From an uncultured Eubacteriales bacterium (GTDB lineage Bacteria; Bacillota; Clostridia; Oscillospirales; Ruminococcaceae), in contig OMXI01000025.1 in assembly GCA_900314975.1 (NCBI GenBank), positions 1-42,203 of the forward strand: DNA of 42,203 nucleotides, in the 5' to 3' direction. Numbering within the stretch: the stretch's first letter is position 1; every line of letters begins with the position of its first letter. This document shows positions 16,351 through 23,865 of the stretch, piece by piece. The translations under genes and the position numbers were made by a program. The notes under the pieces were generated by a model. The model was not told where the DNA came from. It was given only the letters and a program-made list of their open reading frames with translations, and ran no database searches.

Positions 16351-16395
16351 GGACACTGCATGGAGGAACAGCCTCTGACGGCTGACGTCCTCGGA
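16333..16395 (+). promoter_or_regulatory. attenuator: competing hairpins in the MFS leader
   Basis: Hairpin 1: CTCCATGCA (16334-16342) pairs perfectly with TGCATGGAG (16357-16365). Competing pairing: TTTGAGGAC (16346-16354) with GTCCTCGGA (16387-16395), including two G-T pairs. A third small hairpin is CAGCC/GGCTG (16369-16373 with 16380-16384). GCTCC at 16333-16337 is also complementary to GGAGC (16427-16431) at the MFS ribosome site. No T-tract follows, so control of translation or of another stop mechanism is more likely than simple termination. Confidence 0.55.
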
Positions 16396-16439
16396 CTTTG
16401 CATTCGATGATAAAAAATATATCAAAGGAGCAAAGTCAA

Positions 16440-17717
16440 ATGAAAAAAATAAAAACATATATCTTACTATGGTCTACCCAGTCCTTATCCGCACTTGGCA
16501 GCGGTATGACAAGCTATGCGCTTATATTGTGGCTGTATCTGCAAAGCGGTTCGGCGCTCAAAACGGCGCTGCTGTCCATCTGTTCATATGCACCGTATGT
16601 TGCAATGAGCATTTTTGCAGGCTCGCTGACCGACCGACTGAACAAAAAGAAAACTATGCTTTTTTGCGACCTTATCGCAGCTGTCGGCACTGTCGCGGTA
16701 TTGGTGCTTATCAAAACAGACACCCTGCAGCCGTGGCATCTGTATATAATCAATGCCGTGAACGGTCTGATGAACACCTTGCAGCAGCCTGCAAGCGAGG
16801 TAGCGGCAACAATGCTGATACCTAAAGAGTATTACCAGAAAACAAGCGGTATGCGTTCTTTTTCTCAATCGCTCAACAGTATACTTACCCCGATAATCGC
16901 AACGGCACTGTTTTCGTTTTCGGGCATAGGTACCGTCATAGCTGTTGACCTTATAACGTTTGCCATAGCATTTTTGGCGCTGGGATTGTTTATAAGTATA
17001 CCCGAACCCCAAAGACCCGAAAAGCAAAAAGAAAGCATATGGGCTGCATCAAAATCGGGACTTAAATGGCTGAAAAATAATCCGCTTATTCTTGAGCTGA
17101 TACTGTTTTTGTCCTGCATAAATCTTGTTGCTTCGACTTACCGCGCCGTTCTGCCCGCAATGATAATCCCAAAAGCAAACGGCGGCGAAACAGTCCTTGG
17201 GATAGTCAACACCTGCGTAGGTGTGGCTACACTTGTCGGCAGCATTATTGCTGCGTTTGTACCCGCACCGAAAAACCGTGTGAGAGCAATCTGCGCAGCG
17301 CTGTTCATCTCAATGAGTACGGAGAATTTCATTCTTGCACTTGGCAATACACCGCTGCTTTGGTGTGTCGGTGCAGTTTTCGGCTGGCTGATGATACCTT
17401 TTATGGGTGCAAACCTTGATGTCATCTTCCGCAATGAGATACCTGCGGATATGCAGGGCAGGGTCTATGCCTGCCGCAATACACTGCAGTTTTTCACCAT
17501 ACCGATAGGTTATTTTCTCGGCGGTCTGCTGACAGACAATGTGTTTGAGCCGTTTGCACAAGGCAATAAGTCATCGCTTTTAACAGCACTGTTCGGCGAG
17601 GGCAAAGGCTCTGGTGCGGCAATGCTGTTCTTTATAATGGGCATCACGGGAGTTGCGGTATGTCTTGTTTTCTCGGCAGTTCTGAGAAAACACAAATGGA
17701 CTGAAAAGAATAAATAA
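16440..17717 (+). CDS. MFS efflux transporter (macrolide/drug exporter type)
   Basis: Major facilitator of 425 residues with about 12 membrane helices. The first helix (LWSTQSLSALGSGMTSYALILWLY) and the DRLNKKKTMLFCDLIAA loop between helices 2 and 3 (about 71-87) match the MefA-like/TMR group of drug exporters. FRNEIPADMQGRVYACRN (about 330-347) is also typical of that group. ATG 16440 follows AAAGGAG. The gene lies behind a leader peptide and alternative hairpins, which argues for induction by a ribosome-targeting drug. It ends in a strong bidirectional terminator. The actual substrate is unknown. Confidence 0.88.
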   Translation: MKKIKTYILLWSTQSLSALGSGMTSYALILWLYLQSGSALKTALLSICSYAPYVAMSIFAGSLTDRLNKKKTMLFCDLIAAVGTVAVLVLIKTDTLQPWHLYIINAVNGLMNTLQQPASEVAATMLIPKEYYQKTSGMRSFSQSLNSILTPIIATALFSFSGIGTVIAVDLITFAIAFLALGLFISIPEPQRPEKQKESIWAASKSGLKWLKNNPLILELILFLSCINLVASTYRAVLPAMIIPKANGGETVLGIVNTCVGVATLVGSIIAAFVPAPKNRVRAICAALFISMSTENFILALGNTPLLWCVGAVFGWLMIPFMGANLDVIFRNEIPADMQGRVYACRNTLQFFTIPIGYFLGGLLTDNVFEPFAQGNKSSLLTALFGEGKGSGAAMLFFIMGITGVAVCLVFSAVLRKHKWTEKNK

Positions 17718-17722
17718 AATTT

Positions 17723-17760
17723 CGGCACACTCACTTATTTTGTGGGTGTGCCGATTTTGA
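17723..17760. terminator. bidirectional terminator
   Basis: 12-bp stem, CGGCACACTCAC (17723-17734) with GTGGGTGTGCCG (17742-17753), one G-T pair, then ATTTTGATTT. The left flank is AAAATTT, so it also serves the convergent DUF1893 operon. Confidence 0.82.
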
Positions 17761-17768
17761 TTTCACAG

Positions 17769-18182
17769 CTAATGATGCAGTGCGGCAAGCGCCTTTTTAA
17801 GCGCATCGTAAGCCTCGTCCACATCGTTGATTTGCGCAACAGTTTTCTCCATAGGGCAGATATCTGTACCCTGGCGGTTGATTATCTTCTCTGTCAGAGT
17901 ATCAAAGGTACAATCAATACCGTGCTGCTTGAGAAAACCTTTCGCACCAAGAGACATGGTTTTTCCGTATACGGCAGTGATACCTGCTTTCACAAACAGC
18001 ATCGCTGCCGCCTTGCCGACTATCATATCGGCAGCAGCATAGCCTTTCAGGTCTTTGCCCTGCGCAATAAAGCGCATCATTGGCGATATGCCTCTGCCGT
18101 CATCAGTGAAGTGATCGCCGTCCTTGCAAAGACAAATACTGTGTCCGTCAAGGTGAGCCTTTGCAGTTTCCAGGTCAGTCAT
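17769..18182 (-). CDS. DUF1893 family protein
   Basis: Soluble protein of 137 residues that I recognise as DUF1893 from the early ICLCKDGDHFTDDGRGISPMM block and the GYAAADMIVGKAAAMLFVKAGITAVYGKTMS segment. The C-terminal half has CTFDTLTEKIINRQGTDICPME, whose cysteines could be catalytic or bind metal. The fold is related to cytidine deaminase-like proteins in structural annotations, but no activity is established as far as I know. It overlaps the end of the ECF S-component gene by 8 bases and is the last gene of the TetR-led operon. Confidence 0.82.
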   Translation of the reverse strand: MTDLETAKAHLDGHSICLCKDGDHFTDDGRGISPMMRFIAQGKDLKGYAAADMIVGKAAAMLFVKAGITAVYGKTMSLGAKGFLKQHGIDCTFDTLTEKIINRQGTDICPMEKTVAQINDVDEAYDALKKALAALHH

Positions 18183-18753
18183 TGTCTTTCACCATTAGCT
18201 TTATTGATCCGATAATGATAGCGGGAACGAGTACAGCCTGTACCGCAAGCCCGATAAATCCGGTCTGTATCTGCTGCCAGATCATCGGCACGGTGAAGTT
18301 TGTCATACTCTGCGTAAGAGCGATAAGCCCGAGAAATACGCCTCTGCCTACTGCCTGCGCAAGAATGACCGCAGGGAACGCCCATAAACCATTGCCTGCG
18401 ATTTTTTTGGTGAAAAGTCCCGAAATGACAGCGAATACCGCCAGCTCTGCCATCATAAACGGCAGGCGTGCAGCTATCGGCATAGGGTTGCCGATTGCCC
18501 AGGTGATAAGAAAGCTCACAAGCGGTGAGAGTACGCCGACCGCAAGTCCCCACTTTGCACCGAGCAGACAGCCGCCTATCAGCACGGGCAGATACATCGG
18601 CAGCCACTTAACGCCACCGGGTGCGCCGAGTGCCAGATGTACCAGCTGCGGCAGAATAACGGCGAGAGCCACGAGCCCTGCTGACACCAGCGCTTTGTAT
18701 GTTATTTTTGTACCGTAAGAGATCTGTCTTTGTGTTAAAGCGTTTTCAAACAT
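18175..18753 (-). CDS. ECF transporter S component
   Basis: Membrane protein of 192 residues with five or six hydrophobic helices and the look of a substrate-binding S component of an energy-coupling factor transporter. Markers are YKALVSAGLVALAVILPQLVHLALG near the start, GAPGGVKWLPMYLPVLIGGCLLGAKWGLAVGVLSPLVSFLIT, and a basic tail. The EcfA/EcfT energizing module is not in the window, so it would rely on a shared one. It lies 3 bases after the aldo/keto reductase and overlaps DUF1893. The vitamin or metal substrate cannot be read off; the neighbouring oxidoreductases hint at a cofactor. Confidence 0.83.
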   Translation of the reverse strand: MFENALTQRQISYGTKITYKALVSAGLVALAVILPQLVHLALGAPGGVKWLPMYLPVLIGGCLLGAKWGLAVGVLSPLVSFLITWAIGNPMPIAARLPFMMAELAVFAVISGLFTKKIAGNGLWAFPAVILAQAVGRGVFLGLIALTQSMTNFTVPMIWQQIQTGFIGLAVQAVLVPAIIIGSIKLMVKDND

Positions 18754-18756
18754 AAT

Positions 18757-19881
18757 TTACTCCTCCATTTTACGACAATCTTTCAGTAAGCTGATGATTT
18801 CAAGATGCTGCGGACAGGCACTTTCGCACTGACCGCATTCAAGACATTCCGAAGCCTTGCCTTTGCCGTGGGTCGCGATAGCATATGCTTGCTTGCCGTC
18901 GTCCCAGCTTTTTTTGATGCCCTCGCTGTTTTTGACTGCAAATATTTCGGGTATAGCGATACCCATAGGGCAGCCCTCGGTGCAGTAATGACAGGCAGTG
19001 CATTTGATAGAATTGTCCTTTTTTAGCTCCTGCTGTGCTGTAGCAATTACCTTCTGCTCGTTCTCGTCAAGCGGCTTGAAATCGCGCATATACGAAAGAT
19101 TATCCTGCATCTGCGCGAGGTTTGACATTCCCGAAAGAACTGTAATGATGCCGTCCATAGATGCCACATAGCGTATTGCCCACGATGCAAAGGAAGCGTT
19201 TGGGTCAGCAGCCTTGAAAATATCCTGTACGCCCTTTGGCGGATTTGCAAGCGCGCCGCCCTTTACGGGCTCCATGACCGTTATAGACTTGCCGTGCTTT
19301 CGTGCGATCTCGTAGCATTCACGCGAAGCAACACCCGGGTTATCCCAGTCGGCGTAGTTTATCTGCAGCTGAATGAAATCGACCTCGGGGTGTGCGGTAA
19401 GCAGCTCGTCAAGCAGTGCAGGGTCTGCATGGAACGAGAAACCGAAATACTTTATAAGACCCTTTGCTTTCTGCTGCTTTACGAAATCCCAGATGTGATA
19501 TTCGTCGTATTTTTTGTAATTGCTGCGCTGAAGAGCGTGAAGCAGGTAGTAGTCGAAATAGCCTGCCCCCGTGCGCTCAAGGCTGGTGTAGAACTGCTGC
19601 TTGGCGCTTTGCTCATCGTGACAGCTCATCCACGCACACAGCTTTGTGCACAGTGTGAACTTATCACGCGGATAACGGTCGATAAGTGCTTTTTTGATAG
19701 CCTCCTCCGAGCCGCCCTTGTCATAAACATACGCGGTGTCAAAGTATGTTCCTCCCGCCTCAATAAACCTGTCAACCATTTCACTTGTCTGCTCAACATC
19801 TATCGAGCCGTCCTCCAGCTTTGGCAGACGCATCAGCCCGAAACCGAGCTTAAAGACATCTTTTCCGAAATAATCCGACAT
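18757..19881 (-). CDS. aldo/keto reductase with C-terminal ferredoxin-like domain
   Basis: Protein of 374 residues. Residues about 1-270 are an aldo/keto reductase barrel: LGFGLMRLPK at the start, FDTAYVYDKGGSEEAIKKAL with the catalytic Asp/Tyr region, FTLCTKLCAW with the Lys, and DYYLLHALQ with the His. Residues about 290-370 carry two cysteine motifs, CTACHYCTEGCPMG and CLECGQCESACPQ, for iron-sulfur clusters. This architecture is common in anaerobes and suggests electron transfer through ferredoxin as well as NAD(P)H. ATG after AGGAGGT. Fourth gene of the TetR-led operon, 14 bases after the monooxygenase-like gene. Confidence 0.9.
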   Translation of the reverse strand: MSDYFGKDVFKLGFGLMRLPKLEDGSIDVEQTSEMVDRFIEAGGTYFDTAYVYDKGGSEEAIKKALIDRYPRDKFTLCTKLCAWMSCHDEQSAKQQFYTSLERTGAGYFDYYLLHALQRSNYKKYDEYHIWDFVKQQKAKGLIKYFGFSFHADPALLDELLTAHPEVDFIQLQINYADWDNPGVASRECYEIARKHGKSITVMEPVKGGALANPPKGVQDIFKAADPNASFASWAIRYVASMDGIITVLSGMSNLAQMQDNLSYMRDFKPLDENEQKVIATAQQELKKDNSIKCTACHYCTEGCPMGIAIPEIFAVKNSEGIKKSWDDGKQAYAIATHGKGKASECLECGQCESACPQHLEIISLLKDCRKMEE

Positions 19882-19895
19882 AGCTTCCGACCTCC

Positions 19896-20228
19896 TTATT
19901 TTACAATGTATTTATTATCTGATTGCGGTATGCCGCCCTCGTCGGAGATAAACCTTTCGACTTTCATTTTAAGTCTGTACTTTTCCCGAAGCTGTGCGAT
20001 CGTTTGCATCATAGGCGAAGCGTGATGAACGTCTATCGCTGCCTGATTTGTCCATTGGTCTATCAGAAGCACCGTCTGGGGCTGGTCAAGCGGCTGAAAA
20101 TATTCGTAGCGAAGATTACCCTCCTCGCTGCGTATTTTTTCCACAGTACCGCTTTTTATCATTTCGTCGGCAAATCTGCGGGCATTGCCGTTTTCACCTG
20201 TGTAATAGATATTTATTGTTATACTCAT
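19896..20228 (-). CDS. ABM-domain monooxygenase-like protein
   Basis: Small protein of 110 residues of the antibiotic-biosynthesis-monooxygenase (YgiN-like, dimeric alpha/beta barrel) type. The beta-strands ITINIYYTGENGNARRFADEMI and LRYEYFQPLDQPQTVLLIDQW and the HHASPMMQTIAQLREKY helix are typical of putative quinol monooxygenases. Such proteins act on quinols or other aromatic electrophiles without a metal or flavin. The sequence does not show which substrate is used here. ATG after GAGGT. It sits between CMD-cupin and aldo/keto reductase genes, consistent with a reactive-compound detoxification operon. Confidence 0.8.
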   Translation of the reverse strand: MSITINIYYTGENGNARRFADEMIKSGTVEKIRSEEGNLRYEYFQPLDQPQTVLLIDQWTNQAAIDVHHASPMMQTIAQLREKYRLKMKVERFISDEGGIPQSDNKYIVK

Positions 20229-20291
20229 ACCTGTACCTCTTTATCGGTTTTTGTGTTTCATCTGTATAACTGCTTTCAAATGCACTCCTGC

Positions 20292-21047
20292 TTATTTCAG
20301 CTTTGCGTAATCCTCGTCCGACACAGCCTCGCACCACTGCGTACTGCCGTCCTCACCCGGAATTTCAATCGCAAGGTGCGAGAACCAGCTGTCAGGCGCA
20401 GCGCCGTGCCAGTGCTTGACCTCTGCCGGAATGTTGATGATGCTTCCGGGTGTCATTTCCACAGCCTGCTCGCCCCACTGCTGATAATAGCCTCTGCCGC
20501 CTACGCAGATAAGCATCTGACCGCCGCCGCTCTTTGCGTGGTGGATATGCCAGTTGTTGCGGCAGGCAGGCTCAAAGGTCACGTTGAATATAGGTATCTG
20601 CTCGGTCGAAACAGGTGCAAGATAGCTCTGCCCGACAAAGAAATCTCCGTAGGGGTTGGGTTCACCAATAGGGAAGAATATAGTGTTTTGGAACCTGTCC
20701 TTGTCAGTGAGGGCAGGTGTTTGTTCGTTCCAGATGTCCTTTGCAAGTCTGAACACAGCCCAGCCCTTCGGCCAGCCGACGTACATAGTCGCGTGGGTGA
20801 TGATTGCCGCTATCTCCTCTTTGGTAACGCCGTGCGCTTTGGCGTTTTGCAAATGATACGCAAGAGAGCTGTCGGTAATGCCCGAAGCCATAAGCGATAC
20901 CACAGTTATTATGCATTTTGTCTTAACGTCTATCGCCTGCTCGTTCCATACCTCACCGAAAAGTATGTCGTCATTGAGGTGCGCAAACATCGGCGCAAAC
21001 TCTCCAAGCTGGTCTCTGCCTGCTGTCTGTACAATTTTTTCGCTCAT
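20292..21047 (-). CDS. carboxymuconolactone decarboxylase-cupin fusion
   Basis: Two-domain protein of 251 residues. The N-terminal half (about 20-105) is a carboxymuconolactone decarboxylase/AhpD-like helical domain (FGEVWNEQAIDVKTKCIITVVSLMA, KEEIAAIITHATMYVGWPKGW), but the AhpD CxxC is absent (no second Cys beside ITHATMYVG). The C-terminal half (about 145-235) is a cupin with NNWHIHHAKSGGGQ and VKHWHG supplying metal-binding histidines. This fusion is a known bacterial architecture and is often linked to stress loci. First structural gene after tetR; ATG after AGGAGGT. Confidence 0.87.
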   Translation of the reverse strand: MSEKIVQTAGRDQLGEFAPMFAHLNDDILFGEVWNEQAIDVKTKCIITVVSLMASGITDSSLAYHLQNAKAHGVTKEEIAAIITHATMYVGWPKGWAVFRLAKDIWNEQTPALTDKDRFQNTIFFPIGEPNPYGDFFVGQSYLAPVSTEQIPIFNVTFEPACRNNWHIHHAKSGGGQMLICVGGRGYYQQWGEQAVEMTPGSIINIPAEVKHWHGAAPDSWFSHLAIEIPGEDGSTQWCEAVSDEDYAKLK

Positions 21048-21065
21048 AATGATTACCTCCTGATA

Positions 21066-21683
21066 TTATTGCTTTCCTAACAGCTGAATTACACACTGAT
21101 ATATGATATCGTATATGCTTTGCGGCTTGAATTCAATTTTTGCATCGCGCATTGCATCAAGCTGCTTTTGCGTTGCCACCGTGTAGGGATAAACCCCGAA
21201 GAGAAACGGGAAGAACACGTAGATGAACCGTTCTCTGTCAATGTGGGGAAAGAACTTGTCAATGCAGGCTCTCACCGCATCTAGCGACGCACCATAAGTT
21301 GTTTTAAACTCTGTCAGGCGTTCAGGGCGTGAATGCTCCTCCATATCGTAATGATTCATAGACAAAAGTTTTAAAAGCTGCTGCCGCTTTTCCAGAGAGT
21401 GCGCAAGTGCCGCCGCAAAATCCTGCGCAGACATTGTTTCATTGCCCTGCGCAAGAGCATTAAGCTCCGCCGCCCACAGCTCATACTCACGCTGCATCAG
21501 GGCGAGGAAAATCTCTTCCTTCGTCTGAAAATAGTTGTAGATAGACGGTCTTGAAAAGCTCGTTTCAACGCTTATTTCTTTAAGGGTAATGTCCTTGAAG
21601 CTAATCGTCTGGTACAGCTTTTCGCAGGCATTAACGATTTCCTCTCGCCGCGAAGCAGTCAGCTCGGGTGAACCCTTTGGCAT
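21066..21683 (-). CDS. TetR-family repressor of the oxidoreductase operon
   Basis: TetR regulator of 205 residues. The helix-turn-helix is ITLKEISVETSFSRPSIYNYFQTKEEIFLAL (about 32-62). The C-terminal domain has LEKRQQLLKLLSMNHYDMEEHSRPERL, found in a subgroup annotated as TetR_C for YcdC-like proteins. It starts at an ATG after TTGGAGGTGG and is the first gene of its own six-gene operon; the CMD-cupin gene follows after 18 bases. Two palindromes in the promoter (21708-21720, 21744-21756) make autorepression very likely. The inducer is unknown; reactive electrophiles are a reasonable guess from the operon content. Confidence 0.9.
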   Translation of the reverse strand: MPKGSPELTASRREEIVNACEKLYQTISFKDITLKEISVETSFSRPSIYNYFQTKEEIFLALMQREYELWAAELNALAQGNETMSAQDFAAALAHSLEKRQQLLKLLSMNHYDMEEHSRPERLTEFKTTYGASLDAVRACIDKFFPHIDRERFIYVFFPFLFGVYPYTVATQKQLDAMRDAKIEFKPQSIYDIIYQCVIQLLGKQ

Positions 21684-21707
21684 TATACCACCTCCAATTA
21701 TTCATTC

Positions 21708-21757
21708 TGACATTGTGTCACTATGTATATTACAGCACCGTTCTGACACGGTGTCAA
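21708..21757 (-). promoter_or_regulatory. tetR operon promoter with two palindromic operators
   Basis: Minus strand: -35 TTGACA (21752-21757), 17-base spacer, -10 TGTAAT (21729-21734). The perfect palindrome TGACAC-S-GTGTCA (21744-21756) overlaps the -35. The closely related TGACATTGTGTCA (21708-21720) lies just past the expected start of transcription. Their centres are 36 bases apart. Confidence 0.8.
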
Positions 21758-21847
21758 TACGGGAGAATGATTTTTCTGATTTTCAGCGTTGTTCACTAAT
21801 ACTGGTGCAATGCTTTTTCGCAAATTGCACAAACAAACCATTTGCAA

Positions 21848-21896
21848 ATAATAAAACAACCGCCCTGAAATGCTTTTTTGCAAGCATCAGAGCGGT
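21848..21896 (-). terminator. terminator of the sucrose PTS operon
   Basis: Long stem, 21859-21875 with 21882-21896 (two unpaired bases in the left arm), followed on the minus strand by TTGTTTTATT. It lies just after the ptsI stop. Confidence 0.8.
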
Positions 21897-21909
21897 CTGT
21901 GATCTTCGG

Positions 21910-23544
21910 TTATTTTGAAAGGTCGAGTGACCTTATCTTATCGCGCAAAGGCAGCACGAACGGCGGTGATACCGACAGTTCGTCTATGCCCATTCGCAGA
22001 AATGTTTCAGTAAGCGACAGGTCTGCCGCAAGCTCGCCGCAGATACCTATCCACGCACCGTTCGCGTGAGCATTCTTTGCCGACATCTCGATAAGTCGGA
22101 GAATAGCCTCGTGGTGTGTGTCGACAAACTGTTCAAGCGCAGCATTCTGTCTGTCGCAGGCAAGAGTGTACTGCGTGAGGTCGTTTGTGCCGACACTGAA
22201 AAAGTCCACCATCGGCGCAAGTCTGTCGCTTATAACAGCCGCCGCGGGAGTCTCTATCATAATGCCTATCTCCACATTCTGCGCAAACGGTATGCCCTCG
22301 TCTGCGAGGTCGCTTTTCACCTTATCGCAGGCTTGCTTGATTTTTTCAAGCTCGCTCACGCTGGTTATCATCGGGAACATTATCCCAAGCTCGCCGTAAA
22401 CAGATGCCCTGTAAAGCGCACGCAGCTGTGTTTCAAAAATCTGCGGACGGGTAAGGCAGATGCGTATCGCCCTGAAGCCAAGCGCAGGATTGTCCTCCTT
22501 TTCAAGCTTGAAATAGTCTATCTGCTTGTCTGCACCAATGTCCAGAGTTCTGATTATCACTTTCTTGCCAGCCATGCTTTCAAGCACGCGCTTGTATGCC
22601 CTGAACTGCTCCTCTTCGGTCGGGTAGTCACTTGACTCCAGATACAAAAACTCGCTTCTGAAAAGCCCTATGCCGCCCGCATCATTTGCAAGCACCGCAC
22701 CTATCCCGTCAACGCCGCCTATGTTTGCATATACGTTGACTTTCGTGCCGTCAAGCGTAACATTTGGCTTGCCCTTAAGCTCCTGCAAAAGCGCCTTCTT
22801 GTGAAGATCCTCCTGCTGCTTTGCCTTTGCCTGCGCGATAAACTCCTCGTCGGGTTCGACTGTTATCTCGCCCGTGTAGCCGTTCACCACAACAGTCTGT
22901 CCGTCCTTGACCGCCTTTAGTATTTCCTCGCCCACACCTATTACCGCAGGTATGTTCATATTCCTTGCAAGTATCGCCGTGTGCGAGTTTGACGAGCCGC
23001 CTGCCGTTACGAACGCAAGCACTCTGTCCTTGTCCAGCGAAACAGTCTCGCTTGGCGCAAGGTCGTCAGCAATAACTATCATCTTTTCGCTGCCGCTGTC
23101 TGCCTCGCCGCCGTCCTCGCCCATGCAGGCTATAAGCCTGTTTGAGATGTCCTTTACATCGGCTGCCCTTGCCTGCATATACGGGTCGTCCATTGCGGTG
23201 AACATCTCCGAGAAATTATCTGCGGTGACCGCCACGGCATACTCTGCATTGACCGACTGCGTGGTGATGATATTTTGTATCGACTCGTTGTAGTCGTCGT
23301 CCTCAAGCATCATCATGTGTATCTCAAAAATCTGCGCATTAGTCTCGCCGACCTCTTTGAGTGCCTTTTCGTAGATTTCAGAAAGCTGGTCTATAGCCTT
23401 CTGCTTTGCGCTCTCGACCCTTGTGATCTCACTCTGTGTGTCCTCAACGTGCTTGCGGCGGACCTGTGCTTGCTGCCGTTTGAACAAGCTTGCCGCGCCG
23501 ATAGCTATGGCTGAGTAAACTCCTTTTCCCTTAAACTGCAACAA
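21910..23544 (-). CDS. ptsI: PTS Enzyme I (phosphoenolpyruvate-protein phosphotransferase)
   Basis: General PTS kinase of 544 residues that takes phosphate from phosphoenolpyruvate and hands it to HPr. The phosphorylated histidine is His188 in TAGGSSNSHTAILAR. The C-terminal PEP-binding barrel shows GIGLFRSEFLYL, GFRAIRICL, the substrate-binding IMIETPAAAVISD block, FFSVGTNDLTQYTLA and the catalytic Cys502 in GICGELAAD. It is about 25-30 residues shorter than E. coli or Bacillus Enzyme I, with the short N-terminus typical of clostridia. It starts at a TTG (23544) nine bases after AGGAGG. It is the last gene of the sucrose operon, directly after ptsH. Confidence 0.95.
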   Translation of the reverse strand: MLQFKGKGVYSAIAIGAASLFKRQQAQVRRKHVEDTQSEITRVESAKQKAIDQLSEIYEKALKEVGETNAQIFEIHMMMLEDDDYNESIQNIITTQSVNAEYAVAVTADNFSEMFTAMDDPYMQARAADVKDISNRLIACMGEDGGEADSGSEKMIVIADDLAPSETVSLDKDRVLAFVTAGGSSNSHTAILARNMNIPAVIGVGEEILKAVKDGQTVVVNGYTGEITVEPDEEFIAQAKAKQQEDLHKKALLQELKGKPNVTLDGTKVNVYANIGGVDGIGAVLANDAGGIGLFRSEFLYLESSDYPTEEEQFRAYKRVLESMAGKKVIIRTLDIGADKQIDYFKLEKEDNPALGFRAIRICLTRPQIFETQLRALYRASVYGELGIMFPMITSVSELEKIKQACDKVKSDLADEGIPFAQNVEIGIMIETPAAAVISDRLAPMVDFFSVGTNDLTQYTLACDRQNAALEQFVDTHHEAILRLIEMSAKNAHANGAWIGICGELAADLSLTETFLRMGIDELSVSPPFVLPLRDKIRSLDLSK

Positions 23545-23564
23545 ATCCAGCCGCCTCCTTTGCG

Positions 23565-23825
23565 TTAAAGCTCTGCCTTGATAAGCTCTGTAACTGCGTC
23601 AAAAGCAGCCTGCTCGTCTGCGCCGTCAAATGACACGATGATGTTGTCACCGCACTTTACACCAAGCCCCATTACTGCCATAAGCTTTGTCAGGTCAGCC
23701 GACTTTCCGCCCTGCTTTTCAAGCGTAATCTTGCTCTCAAAGCCCTTTGCCAGCTTAACGAGCTTTCCCGCAGGTCTTGCGTGGATACCTACTGCATCTG
23801 TGATCGTGTAATTGAATGTTTTCAT
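23565..23825 (-). CDS. ptsH: HPr phosphocarrier without the usual regulatory serine
   Basis: Phosphocarrier of 86 residues between Enzyme I and the sugar permease. The active-site motif GIHARPAG gives His15. In Firmicutes HPr, Ser46 in the LKSIMGVMSLG helix is phosphorylated by HPr kinase to drive CcpA-mediated repression. Here the aligned segment is LTKLMAVMGLG, placing Lys47 (one-residue insertion) at that position and Thr46 beside it. So His15 transfer should work, but Ser46-type regulation appears absent unless Thr46 substitutes. Start ATG after GGAC; ptsI follows 20 bases later. Encoded inside the sucrose operon. Confidence 0.93.
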   Translation of the reverse strand: MKTFNYTITDAVGIHARPAGKLVKLAKGFESKITLEKQGGKSADLTKLMAVMGLGVKCGDNIIVSFDGADEQAAFDAVTELIKAEL

Positions 23826-23865
23826 ACCTATCCGTCCTTTCTGATTAAAAAATGTTTTGTTTATG

